Below, piece by piece: positions 13,601 through 28,600 of a stretch of 64,000 nucleotides of DNA. Each line of letters begins with the position of its first letter. Position 1 is the stretch's first letter. The position numbers and the translations under genes were made by a program. The stretch is from Phyto melanocephala. Taxonomy: Eukaryota > Arthropoda > Insecta > Diptera > Rhinophoridae. A model generated the notes under the pieces. The model had not been told where the DNA came from and made no database searches. It saw only the letters and a list, made by a program, of their open reading frames with translations. Location of the stretch: positions 109,028,515 through 109,092,514 of the forward strand of contig OW799237.1 in assembly GCA_941918925.1 (NCBI GenBank). The letters run 5' to 3'.

Positions 13601-16600
13601 TTTTTACGCACCCATCATTAAATTATTTTGGTAACGACAATATTTTCGTATTGTATTATCACAGTTTAGCATATTATTCATTTTGGTGTTTAAGCTTTTA
13701 CTCGTATTTGCTGAACGTTACTGGCTTTTAATTTTTTACCATATGCGTTTATGATTTATGAATTAATTTTTTTAAGTTAAGATTTAAATATTTATATTTT
13801 TATAGAAACTATTTTTAAGTATATTATTTACTTTATAAAAAGGAGGTATTTATTACTTAAAACACGATAATTTTAAAACTCAAAAGGATTTTGAAAACTG
13901 TATTAAAGATTGCTTCAAAAATTTTAATTAAAACTAGAAAATTTTCCTTTTAATTATATTTTTTTTTTAAATTTGTTCTGTTTACTAAGAGAGACGATCA
14001 CAAAACGACTAAAAGTCATGATGAGAAATTGATAATGAAACAAAAATAAGAAAAAAAAACTTTACAAAAACATAAATATTAAATTTTTGTATTTAAAATT
14101 GATTACGAAATACAAAATATATTCGTTCTAACTTTAAGAAGCAAGGAAACACAGTGATCTACAAACTTTTAATTTTGAAAAAGAAAACATGATACCTCAG
14201 AGTTAACCTTTTTATTTAGTTTAAATTGGTATTAATATCAATATGAAATGTATTAAATAATCACATTTGGCGCATATTTCTTGACACATACAAATAATAT
14301 TGTTCTTAACGAATATTACCTACGATTAATCCTGACTTTATTTTTGGAAAGATAACAACCTAATTTTATAATATCATTATATAGTTTATTTTTTACACTA
14401 TTAAATGTAAATCTAAATTTGGGCTTAAATAGATAAGTTACCTTATTATGTAAACTTTTTCAAGTAGGTACTAAATGTAAAAAAAAATTATTTTCTAAAA
14501 ATATTTATTTTTTTTAACCCACAGTGCGACAAATCTAACAAATTCAACAAGTGTTTGATGGTAGGATTGTGTTTAAAAAATTACAACTAAAATTTTGTTG
14601 TTTCTTTTTTTTATTAGTTTGCAAGTGATAATGATTTCTAATCTCTACGTGAAGAAAAACTGTATATAGTTATATGTTTAGAAGTATGTACATATATTTA
14701 ATTTTTAATTAGCTGATAGCAGACAATTCTAATTTATTTATTTAGTTGGATAACTATTGCGAGCAAAATAAATGTGAATTTATTTAGTATTTGTTTATTG
14801 TTTTAATGAATACATATTTCTTGAGTATTGTAACAGGTTCACTGAACTCTTCTTCAACATTTAAGCTGCGATAATTATTATTTTAAATCTTTAAACCTTT
14901 GGTAAATCTATAGATTTTGTTTTTAATTCACAAAGATTGTTGTTCAATTCACAACCCAATTGTTGTTCCTGTTAAATCAGAAATGGAAAAGTGTTGATCA
15001 AACCTTTATTCTGCGGAGTTGCAAAAAGTATTTTAAAACAATTTTAAATAAACAACAAAACATTTAATTAAAAACTATAATATACACTTTTTATTTTGGA
15101 ACAAAAAAAAACTACAAAAAAATTTGTTTTAATCTGCAAAAAAAAATAATTTTCCATACCTGTATGAACTGTATTGTTTTAACAAAAAAAAATTACCAAT
15201 AGTATATCATTTACAACTGGGGTTGCTAATTGAATTTATTGTAGAATTCCCAAGGTGTCCTAAGTGTCATATTATCATAATCAAGCCGTATTTATTCATC
15301 AGGTAATCAATCAGTTCGAAAAGAATTATTTGTTTATGTTTTTTATTTATGAAGTTTGACATTTTGAATAAATGAGAGAAGACAGAAAATAGTTTTGTAT
15401 CCACTGACCTTGACAGATGAAATTCAAATTAAGTGAAGAAAAAAATAGTTAGGTCATAATATTTCAAAATTTTAAAAAGTAAAAAAATTCTACCATAAGC
15501 AATACAAGACTTTTTATTTATTTTTTAATTAAGACATTATGACAATACCACACTTAGGAATTCTTCTAAATATAGCATATCGATGTCTTACTTCCTCAAC
15601 CTCGTATCTTAAAAAATAAAATTTTTCAGGAGAAAAAAAAAACGGTTCATCTTTTTATACTTCGGTGTTTGGTCAAAAGTTAAAATGCAATTATTAAGAA
15701 ATTGATTACATTTATGTATATTAGAAGTAATAATATAAGTTGTTGCAGTAATGGAACACAAAAATAGCCATCGTTTAATATAAAAAAGTCAAAACTGTAT
15801 TTTTTTAACTTACAAGGTTGAGGAAGTAAGGCATCCATATATATGCATGCATATGCCCAGTCTGCAATATTGTCCAACATCTATTAGATGTCTGTAAGAA
15901 ATGTCTACAAACAAGTAAGAATTCTATACAAATTCTGTCAGATTTCCGATCGAAAAACATACGAAGTGGTGACAAGAATTCTGACGAACATGTCGCGAGT
16001 TTTTTACCAACATTTCAAATATAAACCCAATAGAAAAAGCAGTGAAAATTCTGATTGGTTGTACGATTTTCGTACAGAGTTCTTATTAAAATCTGAAGGA
16101 ATATCTAATAAAATTCTGAAAAAAATTAAATGAAACTCATACGATATGGATATGAATTTAATTGTCTGTTTTCATTCAGAGCTTCATCATCGAAATTTTT
16201 TATTTATGTTATTGAAAGGCTTATCACCACCATTATGTGTGGAATAGAACATGGTTCAAATGTCTGAAAATTTTGTTTATAAATAATTAGCTTTTTGATC
16301 AGAGCTGTCTGTAATATTCGTAAGCCGTCGTCTCTGATATCCGTTAAAGAAATCTGTAACAACAGTCATATTTTTTTATGTTATGATTTTAGATCATTTG
16401 AATTTAGGGCACCTTGTGAATACAAATATCTTTAAATTTAACTCAAAAGTAACTGTAGTAACATATAAGGTTGACCAAAACACAAACTTGAGGTGTATTT
16501 CTCTGACTTTATCTGAATGTATATACTTATGCAATTAAGGTCCTTTGTAGGAAATCATACCTGTGTTTAGCCGCAGATATAGTAAAAAAAATTAGTATTA

Positions 16601-19600
16601 AATTCAGTAAGTTTAGTCCCCGGAAAACTAACAATTAACAATGTTCTTATACATATTTGGAATGAGATATAGTCCTGTTAACTGGCCACCAGGTCTGTAG
16701 TATTGCAGACTAGTACCAACTGATCAATTCGAAGCTAAAATACATCCTGATTTACCAAGAAGAGTATTTAAAATTGAAAATGGAACAATAAAAATCAACT
16801 TAAAATTTATTGTCCTAAAACATTTAACAAAAAAAATTTCTTTCTTATTTTATTCCAATTTAAAGTTATTCGCTTCTTGAATATATACGCTATATTTACA
16901 TATCTCTGGATTTTGACAAAAATACTTAAGACAAATTTTCAAATACATATTTGAGGAGAACAAAAAACCCAACAACAAATAAAACATTTAATCTAAGTTG
17001 GTAATTGTTGACGTTATAGCTCTTATCTTATAACTTGTAACGTAAGACGCAGATTATTGTAAACCAACCGGAATTCTGCGAACTGTGACCTTTGACAAAA
17101 TATTTCTAAATCAATTTGCAAAATGTTGATAAAAAAAAAGCAATAAAATAATAATAATAATAATAAACAAAACACACACACACACAAATAATGTTTTAAA
17201 TTAGTTAATTCCTTTGTACGTGATATCTCTTATATTTTTAGTATAAACAAAAAAACTTTTACGATCCAGAAACTTGATAATTTTCTTATCTAGATTTAAG
17301 ATGTTTTTTCAAAAATCCACAGATATGCATGTATGTACGTATAAGTGTTGATTTAAATAATTAACAAATATTTGTGGAAAAGAGTTTTTAATGCTGCTTT
17401 ATAGTCTTTAAAAATTAGTTTTTTAAATTGATTTAAGTTTATCGTTCATAATTTGAAATAATTGATTAAACAACATACAAATGTATAAATTTACATAAGA
17501 TAATCCTTGAATTAGGCTAAAGTACAATGAGAATTGTTACTTCTATGTAAAAAGATTTTGAAATATTTCTGTTAAGCTGTTGTCCTAAAGTTTGTTTTAA
17601 TGACGCCCTCTAAATAATCTATCATTGAGTGTGGAAGCTTAAGCTTTTATTTGTTCCGTTATCGCTAAAAAAAATGCTTGAAAACAGTAAACATCTTGTG
17701 ATATGACTGGTCGTCATATAATAAAAGTTATTATAACAAACAACATATTTTTATTAATATTATTATTATACCCTTCACCTGTGGTGCCTAAGAGTATATA
17801 TAGATTTGTCATGCCGTTTGTAATTTCTACAATTTTCATTTCCGACCCCATAAAGTATATATTTTGTGAAAGCTTGTGAATAGAGGAGTCGATTATGTTA
17901 CTCAGATCTGTATGTGGTACCAATCTTTTGCAAATATCCGGTAATGAATTGTTATTGAAATCCAGTATTATTACCACAAAAATCTAAATTTTTCAGCCCT
18001 AGGTTAATTTATAAAGGCATTTGTTACTATTTATAGATGCGATATGCCTCTGGAGATAATTTTTACAAAACTTGGAAAAATCAATTATTAACAAGCAAAG
18101 TTACAGGCAAAATATAATTTTGAAAAATATATTTTTCTTAAATATGTCAAGTTATTAAAGCTTCTAATTAATATTTGGACATATTAGAGACACCAGAATA
18201 CAGGTTGTAAAATTACTGCTGAGAGAAACTGATAAATCGGTTTAAAACTAACTGAGAAATAAGATTCCTAAAACTAACAATGGAAAAATCGATTTTTTCT
18301 GCTTTTTGAAACCCTGGTAGAACGACATGGGTTTCAAAGGAAAAGGCTTGCAGAATATCGGACACTAAATAAAAAATGTTTAATCTAAGTTGGCCGCCAG
18401 TACAAAATGGCTTACAATTAATTTATATAATCTAGTAATTAAAAATGAACCCACTTCAACGAACTTAATATTGGCATCACACGAAAGGACTTCGCCAGTG
18501 GAATACAAATAGTATTTTTTAAAGCCCATTAATAAGTGTATCGAATGAAAGGGCTTGACGAGGAGATTAAAACTAACTATGTAAAAATACAAAATCAAAA
18601 TTGGAATTGAAAATAAAATCTAGACTAAGCTACGATGTGGTTAATATTTATACCTACGTACAAGATGTTGAAGGGTATTATCAGATTCGGCACGGCCGAA
18701 TATAGCATTCTTATTTGTTTTTTTTTTTATTATTATAAAGCATTTTATGTAGTGTTGCTAAGTATATTCTAATAGTTTCCGTTTAATTAATATTAATTTT
18801 CCTAAGGCATTTTTTTTATCAGGTAGCCTGGAATCGTCTGCTGATTATTTTGCTCTTCACTTTTTTTGTCACACTCTACATATAAAAAGCAGTTCTCGCT
18901 CTTTGAATTTATTTATTATACTAGAAAAGCCCGGCGCGCGTTGCTACGCCCCTTCATGAATTTTAATCGCATTCTAAATTTTAATCGAATATCAAGTGCA
19001 AGGCTAAAAACTATAACTTTTTCTTTATGAGCGTGGCACTGCCCACTTTTCTAATTACGAAACTGTATAGTCATGACAGCTCAATAAGTGTGCAAAGTTT
19101 CAGAAAAGTCGGTCCAGTGAAAGTACCTTAAAATTAAAACTTTTTTAATGGGCCAAGCCCTGCCCACTTTTCTAATCACGAAATTATATAGTCATGACAG
19201 CTCAATATGTGTGCAAAGTGTCAGAAAAATCGGTCCAGTGCAAGTAACTCAAAATAATACCTTTTTTTATGGGCGTGGCACTGCCCACTTTTCTAAATAC
19301 GAAACTGTACAGTCATGACAACTCAATATGTGTGCAAAGTTTTAGAAAAATCGGTCCAGTTCAAGTACCTCAAATAGATACCTTTTTTTAATGGGCGTGG
19401 CACTGCCCACTTTTCTAATGACGAAAGTGTAAAGTCATGATAGCTCAGTATGTTTGCAAAGTTTCAGAAAATTCGGTCCAGTGCAAGTAGCTAAAACTGA
19501 TAACTAATTTTTTATGGGCGTGGCCCCGCCCACTTTTTTAATCACGAAATTATAAAGTCACGACAGCTTAATATGTGTGCAAAGTTTCAGAAAAATCGGT

Positions 19601-22600
19601 CCAGTGCAAGTACCTCAAAATTAAAATTTTTTAGGGGCGTGGCCCCGCCCACTTTTCTTATCACGAAATTATTAAGTAATGACAGCTCGATATGTGTGCA
19701 AAGTTTCAGAAAAATCGGTCTAGTGCAAGTAGCTAAAACTGATAACTAATTTTTTATGGGCGTGGCCCCGCCCACTTTTTTCACCCATAAACACTCCCTG
19801 GTATGTGTACAACAACTTACCAAAGTTTGAGCCCGATCGGTTTTGCAGTTTCAGAGTCTATAGCTAACACACACACACACACACACAGAGTTTCACTTTT
19901 ATATATATAGATTTATAGATTTATTTCAAAAGTAAAACTTTATATATAACAAATGTAAACAATGCCATTCCTACTGCCGTCAATGGCTCTCAGTTTAGGG
20001 CGATGTTAACCGACATTCTGTAAATCGATAAACGCACTTTTTTATTAGACCATCAATATATCGTTGCTCACAAGTAGAAAAGCTCTAACTCAAATAATTG
20101 TAACTTTACAGGAGAAGGCAAAAACGTTACGGAAACTTGTATAATGATAATGTAATTCCTTTTGTAAAATTGTTTGTAAAACTGTTGTTTTTGATAAAAT
20201 TTCTTTAAATTTTTGTGTTCACGTGTATTTGTTTGAAACGTATTGGAATCATTGAAAAACTCAATTTCGTAAAAAAAAAAGTTTTATTAAAATAAATAAA
20301 TAAAAAAACATTGTGAAAGAGGCCCTTAGAGCCCAAATCGTTACCTTGCTACATAATCAATTCTCTTAAATAATACAGAGGATTCCCCTTTATTTTGAGG
20401 AAAAATTGCTAACTTGGCAATAATGATTAAACAGTTGTTTAAATAATACAAGTAAAACCAAAAACAAAATGATACATTTGTTTTTAAGTTTATTGTTACT
20501 TTTGCCTAGTGAATTTATTGTTACTTTTATAATTACGTCTTATTTTTAATTAAAAATTATTATAAATTGAAATTTTTGTCGTATGTAAAGTAACTTAATT
20601 TTTTCATTTACAAACAACTATGTATGTAACTACTTAATGAGCACAATTACTGATTTTAAATTCAATCTACTAGACCTGTACCCGGCCCGACTCGTTACTT
20701 TAGTTAATTTTTGCCAACACCTTAGTTCCTTCAATCTCCAAACCCAATTTAAATTACATTGTGATTGTTGGCAAAAATTAACTAAAGGAATCGATTCAAC
20801 TCTAAACACAATTTATTTAAGAATTTAAAAAGAAATCCGATATTTGAACTTTTGTTATATTCCCAATTTTTCACAAATTATTGTGAATACATTTTCACAA
20901 GCACAACATCAATCAAGAATACGTTCATACATACATATGTACATATATCCAGTTATACCGCGCTTTGCGTCGTTAAGGACATTATGCAGTTCTGCCCTAA
21001 AATTGAGGCAGGAAATTTTTTGAAAATTTTTAAACGTAAACAATTAATTCGGTTGTATATACGCAAGTATTATAAAACTAATGTGTAAAATACACAAATT
21101 TGCAAAAAAAAAATAACTAATGTCAAAAATGAATTCCTTGACCAAACAATTCTTTTAAAATTTTTTTATTTTTATTTTAACAAATGGACAAAAGTCACAT
21201 TTAACAGTAATGACTTCCTGATTTAGATTTTAATAGCCACAAATACGAAGGCATTTCATTTTGGCTATACAAATCAAGGTAACGAAAGTCGGAACATCGG
21301 AGATGACACATATGTACTTATACAAATTATTGAACCAAAACGGTTAAATTAATGTTTTCAATCATTCGAAAAGCTCATGTACGCTATAAAGTGTATAATA
21401 TCGCAGCGTTAAACTGTTGGCTATGGTTTCTGACGGTGCCGAGTTCCAAAAAAATTGTGTACTTGTTCAATGTGAATAACATTTTTCATGACTTCGTATT
21501 CATAAGTGCAAAAGAAGGCATAAATAATGCCTTCTCCAAATACAAAATAGTTAGCCTTTAGTGATGTGCTTCAAAATACATACAAAAAATCTTGGATAAT
21601 TCATGTAAACAAACATTATTAACTCCATATGGATTTCTTTTCATCCACTTAGCATGTGTTCCATGCACTTATTAAAATCGAATGAAATTTATTGAACCAC
21701 TTCATCATGGGTTGAACTCATGCATTCACTATTTCTTTTGCATATCTTTTTTACTGGGTATTAATAGATTGGTAGAAGTTTATTTTCACTTACCACTAGT
21801 TAATCGTTCTTTTTTATATTTATCCTTTTCTAATATTTGATGTGTTGATATTTTTGCTGGCAGTTCGCCAGTTTGTGTAGAAGCAGCGCTTTCAGTCTGA
21901 CCAATATCCAAGGGATCCCACTCCATTCGTCTTTTGCGTGCACCACTATTTGTGTATATTGTTTGAACGTCGATTATTTGAGGACCTGGAGAATCTTTCG
22001 ATTGATCGTCTAAAAAATAAGTGTGTAACAAAAAAAAATATATTGTTATACTTAGTAAGAAAATAATTATAAATAAAGATTCTTGAACTTACCCGGCCAA
22101 GATTCTTCAGAATTTGGTGGAGAATCTACAAATGTTATAACTGGTTCATATTCAGCACGAAAATGCTGATGATGAAAACTGTTCATTAAGTTGCGATTTG
22201 TTGAATTAGAAGGCTGCAATTCAAGAAAAATAATAGAGTAAATATACAATGAATTAAGTACTAAAAAAAACATACTTTTGTTATTTGATTAATTAGAAAC
22301 GTCGACAATGTATGTTTAGAAAACACAAAAAAAAAACTTCATAATTATCATTAATTTACAGACGTTTAGTAACAAAATTTAAATTATGACTTTGCAATTT
22401 TTTTATATTAATGTAACAAAAAAAAAGAAATAATAGCAAATTAATACATTTTAGCAAATATTACGATCTTTTGTAATATTCGAAAAAGTATATTTCAGAA
22501 CATTTTAAACTTGTTTTCAGACTGATAATTGAAAGCACTTGTAAGTCTTATAGTTTCATTGTGCAAAATTAACTAATCAGCATAAAAGACTAAGTATTAT

Positions 22601-25600
22601 CAATAAGGTCGGACGGGCATTGTGTGTAATTGAATTAAGACAAGAGGAAAACAATTTAAATCAAAACTGATAATTATTTCCATATACATTTACATATGTA
22701 TGCATGCTTTAAAAATGTAATGAAAATAACTACTAGACACAGAATTTTATTAAGTATGGCAACGATGGTCTTTGAACCAGCTTATTCTTATCAAAATATC
22801 AATTATAAAAAAATAATAAAAAATCAATATTAAACATATGATTTCTTAATGTAGCTTTATAATCTGCCTAGGAAAAGGTCTATTGAAATCAGTGATGCTA
22901 AATGATTTTTTTCAGAAATGCTTACGTTTTTCAAAACAATGCCAATTTTTTTCTAAGCCCAAAATAATTTTATCAGCGTTTATCTTTACAATCAAAATAA
23001 TATTTCTTTAAACATACATATACAAGTTTTTATGTACAAATGTATTTATTTGTATAAAAAGCATAACTTTTTACCTTCTATCCCACAAAAAACCTGGCAT
23101 TTTTGTCTGCAATCTCATAATATGGCAACTCAAAACTAAAGACACAATTGGTTTTTATTTAGAATAACGGTAAAATTTAAAGGGAAAAAGGCAAAATCAA
23201 TTAGTATTTTATATACAGTTTAAAATAATAGAAAAAGTGTAAGCTATTTAAAGTGTTTTAAGTTATTACTTTATTATATTTACAATAAAGCAGCTAACCG
23301 TAGAGTAAAGAAAAATTATAATCAATTTATATAAATAATAACATAATAAATCATATGGAGAAACTGGAAATTAGTATCCCGTAGTCGTTAAGAAAAACAG
23401 TCCCATGAAAAATAATAGAAAATCGAGTTAAAAATACATCTGTAAGTGGTCAGCCATCAAAGCTGACCGAAATAAATAAACGCTTCATTAAATAAATCGT
23501 TGAAAAAATCAATTTACCCTTTATTCATTATTTTCTTAAAGGAAGTCAATGGAGAGATGTCCAAGTGTCCTTGTGTTATTTAAAATTCTAATTTCTTGCT
23601 AAATTTTATATGTGGCATCACTCTTCTGAAAATATTCGGGAATATATCGTTATTAAAATCCAACACAATCGCTTTATAACTGTTTGAAATAAGCGTAAAT
23701 AAACACGACTGTTTCCGTTTTTTATTATATTTTTATTAAACAAATTAAATTTTTTTAGCAATAGGATAGTTCATAGACACATTTGTTGCTATTTATAGAT
23801 ACGGTATGCAATTGGTAAAAAATTATGGACAAATCGGCCAAAGTTATAAGCAAAAATAATTTGGAAGATATATGTATATGTATATTTTTAAAATTAGCAA
23901 AACTCTTAAATTTTTTTTTAATACGATATCTCTGAAACTATTGCTGAGAAAAACTGACAAATCGGGTTTATATTTGACTAAAAAAAATTACATAATGTAC
24001 TAAAAATACAATATGCATATATCTATGTACATATAAGTTTATGCAGAGCTTTTTTACAATTATAAAGTTTTTTTGTACTTAAAAGATTCTTAGTACGTAA
24101 ATACATAACACTTTCGATATTGAATACTGAGTACCTGGTTTTTACAGCTCTAAAAGCGACGAGGAAGTCTCTGGTAGCTGTTCAATAGCTTTTATATATT
24201 TTAGTTATAAAGTTAGAATATTTACAAACATACAAATTACTTGAAGGTCTTATTTAATTAGTTTTTGAATAGAAATTAATTATTTATTTAATATTAAATA
24301 AATATGTTAAAAAATACCATTTAATAACCACTTTATATAAAAAGTTAAAAATAAATACCTACACATTTACCAAAAAAGAAAAAAAAAACATATAATATCG
24401 CAAGCACCACATTTTCCCTATTCAAATAGGCCAAATAAAAAATTTTGAGCAAAAGCGTCATAACTAGTACAAAATATAAATAAACCACTAGTTTTTAATT
24501 TTTGGTATAAATTTTATAATAATAAGAAAAAACCTTCCCATGTAAAATCTATGTTTTGCCGCTAAGTGGTCGATATGTAAGAGGAACGGCGCGACCGATT
24601 CCGTTGATTCTTAATATGTTACATTTGTAACTACCAGGACAAGGTCTTTCTATTAAAAAAAAAAATAAGAAAATAGGACATGGTATTTAAAATACAAAGG
24701 AAATATATTTGAAGTGACTTTAAATACTTATTAATGTCTTTATTTTAATGCCAGTAAAACATAAAAATTCCAAGTCCAGTTAATGCCGAATGACTAATTC
24801 TTAACAATGGAAGAGTGTAGATTCTTATTAGGCTTTTTTAAGGGAATTCCCGGGACGAAACAATTTGAGTTATTTAATCTTCCCGTTGTCCCGGGATTAT
24901 TTTTCGGGATCCCGGAAAACGAAAAAAGTAGCTACGGCTCGAAAGCATATGTTTGTTTTGTGATATTTCTTTTTCATAAAGATATTTTCTTCAAGATTTT
25001 TTTTTAACTTTATGTTTAAAAATATTTTTACAAATAATTTGATATACTTTTTGATGTAATGTGTTAATTTTATAAACTTTTTTTTAATATTAAAAGAAAC
25101 GAAACTGTTTTAGATGGAAAGTTCAATAGTATGGAAGTTTTTTTGAAAAGAAGAAAAAATTTTAAAACAAAATTAAAAAAAAAATTTTTTTTTAAATAAT
25201 TAAAATATATATAATTAATATAAAACAAAAAAAAAATTAAAAAAAAAATTAAAAAAAAAATAAAAATATAAATAATATATTAAAAAAAAAATAAAAAAAA
25301 AATTTTTTAAAAATTAAAAAAAAAATTTTTTTTTGGCTCAGCTGGGATTCGATGCCACGTTTTCTCTAACCAAAAACCAAAAAAACCAAACAAAATAAAT
25401 ATATGTATGTATGTAGGTATGTATGTATGTATGTAAATGTCATTGGTGGTGCAATATGAAAATCAGACTTTACAGTGTCACCCACCTAAATATTCTGAAG
25501 ATTCCTTGAAAATTTCATAAATTATATATATAGAAGAAGAAGAAGAATCTCGGAACCCGTTCGCTCCACAGTTATTTCGAGGCTATCCCTTTCTTTACTG

Positions 25601-28600
25601 GGTCTCGCGCCACAACCGCGGCGTTTGCTCTATACTTAAAAAAAATTTATATAGACTGATAATTTTCGAGATTACAGTCCTTTGTAATCGCCAGCATCTC
25701 CTTCAAACTAACGTCCAATGGCATCTACTTTTAATGTGTAAAAAAGTAAAAAAAAAATATTTCTAGCACAATCATTTTAATTACTTTATCAGAAAGAATT
25801 ATGAATGAACAAATGTATGGAATTATTGTTACAAAATTTTTATTACAATATAATACACTTACGGTCTAATTCACAAACTCTTTAAAATCTATATATATAA
25901 AAATCAATATGTGTTTGTATGTTTGTTTGTGCTTTATAGACGGTTAAACGGCTGGACCGATTTCCTTGAAATTTTCACAGAATCTTTCTGTATGTCTGGA
26001 AGGAACTATAGGCTATACTTTGGTTTGAAATTGTAAGTGGGCGGGGTGCCACGCCCTATTAAAGAATAAGTATTAAATATTATATATCACGAAAGCTAAT
26101 GCAGCTATAGTCTTCAAATTAAGTACGGTAAACTTTGACATCCACACGAACATTTGGGTAAAAAATGGGCGGACTTTCTATAGTAGGCGTGGCCACATGA
26201 ATTAAATACTAAATTTCGTATATTTGGAAAACGATATCGATTAGAGTACTAAAATTTTGCAAAAGCAACTTTGACACCCAAATGAACATTTAGGCAACAA
26301 ATAGGTGCATTATCAATAGTGGGCGTGGCACCTGTCATATGAATTAAATACAAAAATTCGTATATCTGGGAAGCGATAATAGTTAGTAATGTTGTTTTTG
26401 TGAAAAAAAATCGAGGTGGTCGTGGGTTTTTGCTTATATCTCAGTTGTTTATGATGTTCCTGACTTTCAATACCGATCTACTCCCGAATATTTTTGATAT
26501 TTTAATACCTCACCCGGGTCCAAGCTATGTCAGGGGGCTTCAAAAAGTTGATTTCAACATACACACGGTCAGACGGACAGACTGACAGAGCTTAATCGAC
26601 TCCCCTATTCATAAGCTTTCAGAAAATACATACTTTATGGGGCCGGAAATGAAAATTGTAGAAATTTCACACGGAATGACAAACCTATATATACCCTTTT
26701 TCACTGTGTGAAGGGTATAATCAGAAATAGATTTTCTAACCAGTCAATAAACGCTTTGAGCGTATTAAAAGATTATTTTCTAAGTCGTTAAAAATTGTTA
26801 CATTATATTTTTTAATTATATATTGTATTTACATGTTCTTGAAATTGAATTCTAAAGATTTTATTTTTGATCTCATAGCTGAAGTACTTGTATTTTTCTT
26901 TTTGTGCTCATATTTGATCTTGTATCTAGAGAATAATATTTTTTCTCAATTAGAAATATTTTTACTCAATTTATATTTTAAATTCAAGTTTATTTAATAA
27001 TTTTTATAGTTTTGAAGTGTTTCTTTTACATTATAGACTATTTTATGCTTTTTAATAAAAAGCTTTTTATTAATTAAAAATAAATTTACTTCTTATTTAT
27101 TTTGCTGCGGAATCCCGGGAAATTAAAAAATAAATCTCGCATTCCCGGGAAACGAAAAATTCCGGGCAAAAATACCCTAATTCTTATGTATATTAAACTG
27201 TAATAAAACGAAATCGAATGTTTTTCTTCTTATTTATACTCGTTTTTTTCAGGTACTCAATGGTAGGTAAAATTTAAAAAGTATATACTTTTATATGTGT
27301 ATATATAGCCTATTTCCAATTAGAAGTCATATTTAACACATTAATGCATACACACAAACATTGCCTCTTTATCATATTAGTATATGTAAGAGTTCTTATG
27401 CAAACTCTTAAATGCCATTCGAATTGTACATTTTCCGCTATAGCAAATGAACTATCGTAATTTTTTTGGAAAGTCTTAAGACTTGCAAACATGCCGAGCA
27501 TATCTGAAAAAATTAACTTTTTATTAATTTTTTCTTTAATTAAAATTGATATTAACTGTTTAAAACTACACAACAATTTAACACGTGGGTCTTTGAAACA
27601 TATATCGCAATTTCTTATTCCGAAACTAATTCAAAGCCTATCGGTATGCTTTTTGATGTGTATGATAATATAATATATACATAGAAATATATGTACATAT
27701 ACTAGCTGAACCGGACCGCTTTGTTAGTCCCCACAAAGTTTTATGTTATTCCATAAAATTGTTGAATCAGAAAGACCAATCCTCAATTTGAAAGTAAGTT
27801 TAATAAACTGCGAAAACCAAATTTAAAACAAAAAAATAATAAAACAACAAACACCTTTTAAGCTGGATTTTACATTGGTACACTCTCTTTGTTCTGTTTC
27901 TTATATCATACACATAAAGCAATTTGTATCAACACGCATTAATTTTTTTTTACATTTATGTGGTAGCAATACTAAACCAATTTAAATAATTTAACTATGC
28001 ACATCTGAAGAATTGAATTGTATATTATTTCATTAAAATCAGTTGCATATTGTGAGCAAATATTCGACTTTTCTTTAGTATAAAGGATGTCCAACTTCTT
28101 CATTATTCATTACAGTATTTCAAAAAAAAATTAACGCTTGGGTGCCGCAGTTCGAATTGCAAATTTCAAGGAGTTCTCTGCAGCCTATACATACTCAGCA
28201 GAGATCTGTGTCTCCATGCTTACAAAATTCAATTAACACTAAAGCCAAATTACTATGCACAGCAAAGAATTTGTTGAATAGATTATTGAACATCAACAAA
28301 TGAAATTTTTAATTAATATCTTAATTTAAACACTACTCCGACCATATTTTATATGAAATTTCCAAACTGCTGTCGCCAAGCTTTCATTTCCTTTTTTTTT
28401 AAATTTTTCAATAATGAAAGACACGTTGTTCTATTGTGTAACGCTCCATTTTTACTAACCCTAAACTGTCAACTGTTAAATTGTTTAAGATTACACAACA
28501 GTTTGCTGCACAAATGTCGACAAATTTTAACCTTGCGTCAATTTAGGGACATCATTATACGATACACTGCCGGACACAAGGAATTTAATAAGTCTAACTT

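Larger units (their letters stand above)
10689..21793. other. gem intron 3, an 11-kb repeat-rich intron
   Basis: It contains the transposon at 11820-12448, INE-1-like copies at 12704-13577 and 17763-18720, a foldback at 15582-15836, the Helitron-like array at 18921-19911 and an inverted repeat at 20698-20787. The stretches 13600-15550, 15850-17700 and 20800-21780 are AT-rich with no exon or repeat I can name. Confidence 0.5.
25320..26718 (-). mobile_element. INE-1/DINE-1-like element, copy 4, interrupted
   Basis: GGCTCAGCTGGGATTCGATG and a GTAT microsatellite at 25335-25435 belong to the same element as 26389-26718. The latter has GAGGTGGTCGTGGGTTTTTG, the GACAGAC tract and a terminal GTGAAGGGTATAA. 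The roughly 950 bases between are foreign. The hairpin end expected on the left is missing. Confidence 0.65.
24829..27179. mobile_element. hAT-like transposon with perfect 8-bp target duplication, carrying nested insertions
   Basis: The left end is TAGGCTTTTTTAAGGGAATT and the right end is the reverse complement of TAGGGTATTTTTGCCCGG. ATTCTTAT lies directly outside both ends (24821-24828 and 27180-27187), as expected for hAT elements. Palindromic TTCCCGGGA motifs sit near both ends (about 24845, 24890, 27117 and 27142). I find no hAT transposase frame, so this copy is non-autonomous. An INE-1-like copy is inserted inside it, and that copy is in turn broken by a Helitron-like insertion. Confidence 0.8.

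Noticed and set aside
15888..16133. 81-aa plus-strand ORF
   Set aside because: No similarity or splice context. It sits in gem intron 3 with ordinary AT-rich composition.
18921..19911. CRISPR-like array (regular spacing)
   Set aside because: The units are about 121 bases with no unique spacers, in a eukaryotic genome, and they end in Helitron-type termini.
24807..25007. 66-aa ORF across the left end of the hAT-like element
   Set aside because: It starts outside the element, crosses the target duplication and has no transposase similarity.
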